DNA of 5,583 nt from DASUEB01 sp036275295 (GTDB lineage: Bacteria > Bacteroidota > Bacteroidia > Flavobacteriales_D > Luteibaculaceae). The translations under genes and the position numbers were made by a program. This document shows, in pieces, positions 5,496 to 5,583 of this stretch (positions are counted from its first letter, which is position 1; each line of letters begins with the position of its first letter). The stretch is taken from positions 1 through 5,583 of the forward strand of contig DASUEB010000173.1 of NCBI GenBank assembly GCA_036275295.1, read 5' to 3'. A model generated the notes under the pieces. That model was not told where the DNA came from, did not search any database, and saw only the letters and a program-made list of their open reading frames with translations.

Positions 5496-5583
5496 ATGGG
5501 CATTAAAAATTTACTTCGCAAGATACTCGCCACTTTGGGCATTGATCTCACGCAAAACATGCGTTATGATCGACTCACCAAGG
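5496..5583 (+). CDS. N-terminus of a probable FkbM-family methyltransferase, partial
   Basis: An open frame begins with ATG at 5496 and runs off the window end after 29 codons. The peptide begins MGIKNLLRKILATLGID and continues LTQNMRYDRLTK: a basic amphipathic start, then a G-I-D-L-T-x-N-x-x-Y-D-R-L-T segment. I recall this segment immediately preceding the SAM-binding motif (D-V-G-x-H-x-G) in FkbM-type methyltransferases of Bacteroidota, which methylate sugars or other small substrates, often in surface-polysaccharide loci. The SAM motif itself would lie beyond the window, so the family call is an inference from the N-terminus. The gene is divergent from porQ. It has no Shine-Dalgarno, and a hairpin abuts the start codon. 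Confidence 0.5.
   Translation, partial: MGIKNLLRKILATLGIDLTQNMRYDRLTK

Overview
The window looks like a Bacteroidota chromosome, most likely a member of the Flavobacteriales or a close relative. The grounds are a recognisable PorQ of the type IX secretion system (restricted to this phylum), the long (about 400-residue) form of IspH with the N-terminal extension seen in this group, gene starts without clear Shine-Dalgarno sequences, and a TAnnTTTG-type promoter element. It is mostly ordinary core-genome sequence. I found no mobile element, CRISPR array, rRNA, tRNA or defence locus.

Layout. A rightward gene run (1-2273) holds the 3' end of purK, then purE, a small membrane-anchored haem-binding (CxxCH) protein and ispH. 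Spacing is 2 nt, a 4-nt ATGA overlap and 2 nt, so it reads as one operon. A leftward run (5143-2313) holds porQ, cmk and a signal-peptide-bearing, beta-rich envelope protein that I cannot assign. Spacing is 3 nt and a 1-nt overlap, again operon-like. The two runs converge at 2274-2312, where a weak hairpin plus T-run could end the rightward transcript. A 352-nt non-coding stretch (5144-5495) separates porQ from a divergent rightward gene that begins at 5496 and is cut by the window edge; its first 29 residues resemble FkbM-type methyltransferases.

How the genes fit together. purK and purE perform the two successive carboxylation steps of purine synthesis in the ATP-dependent bacterial route. 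ispH performs the last step of the MEP isoprenoid pathway. cmk recycles CMP/dCMP. porQ encodes an outer-membrane barrel of the type IX secretion attachment complex. These are housekeeping or envelope functions grouped by operon rather than by one pathway.

The parts most worth a second look are the unassigned envelope protein co-transcribed with porQ, with its very basic C-terminal tail, and the 5144-5495 spacer. The spacer carries several inverted and direct repeats that could be a structured leader, a small RNA or operators; each repeat alone is only modestly above chance. I do not see convincing evidence of a wholly new system.
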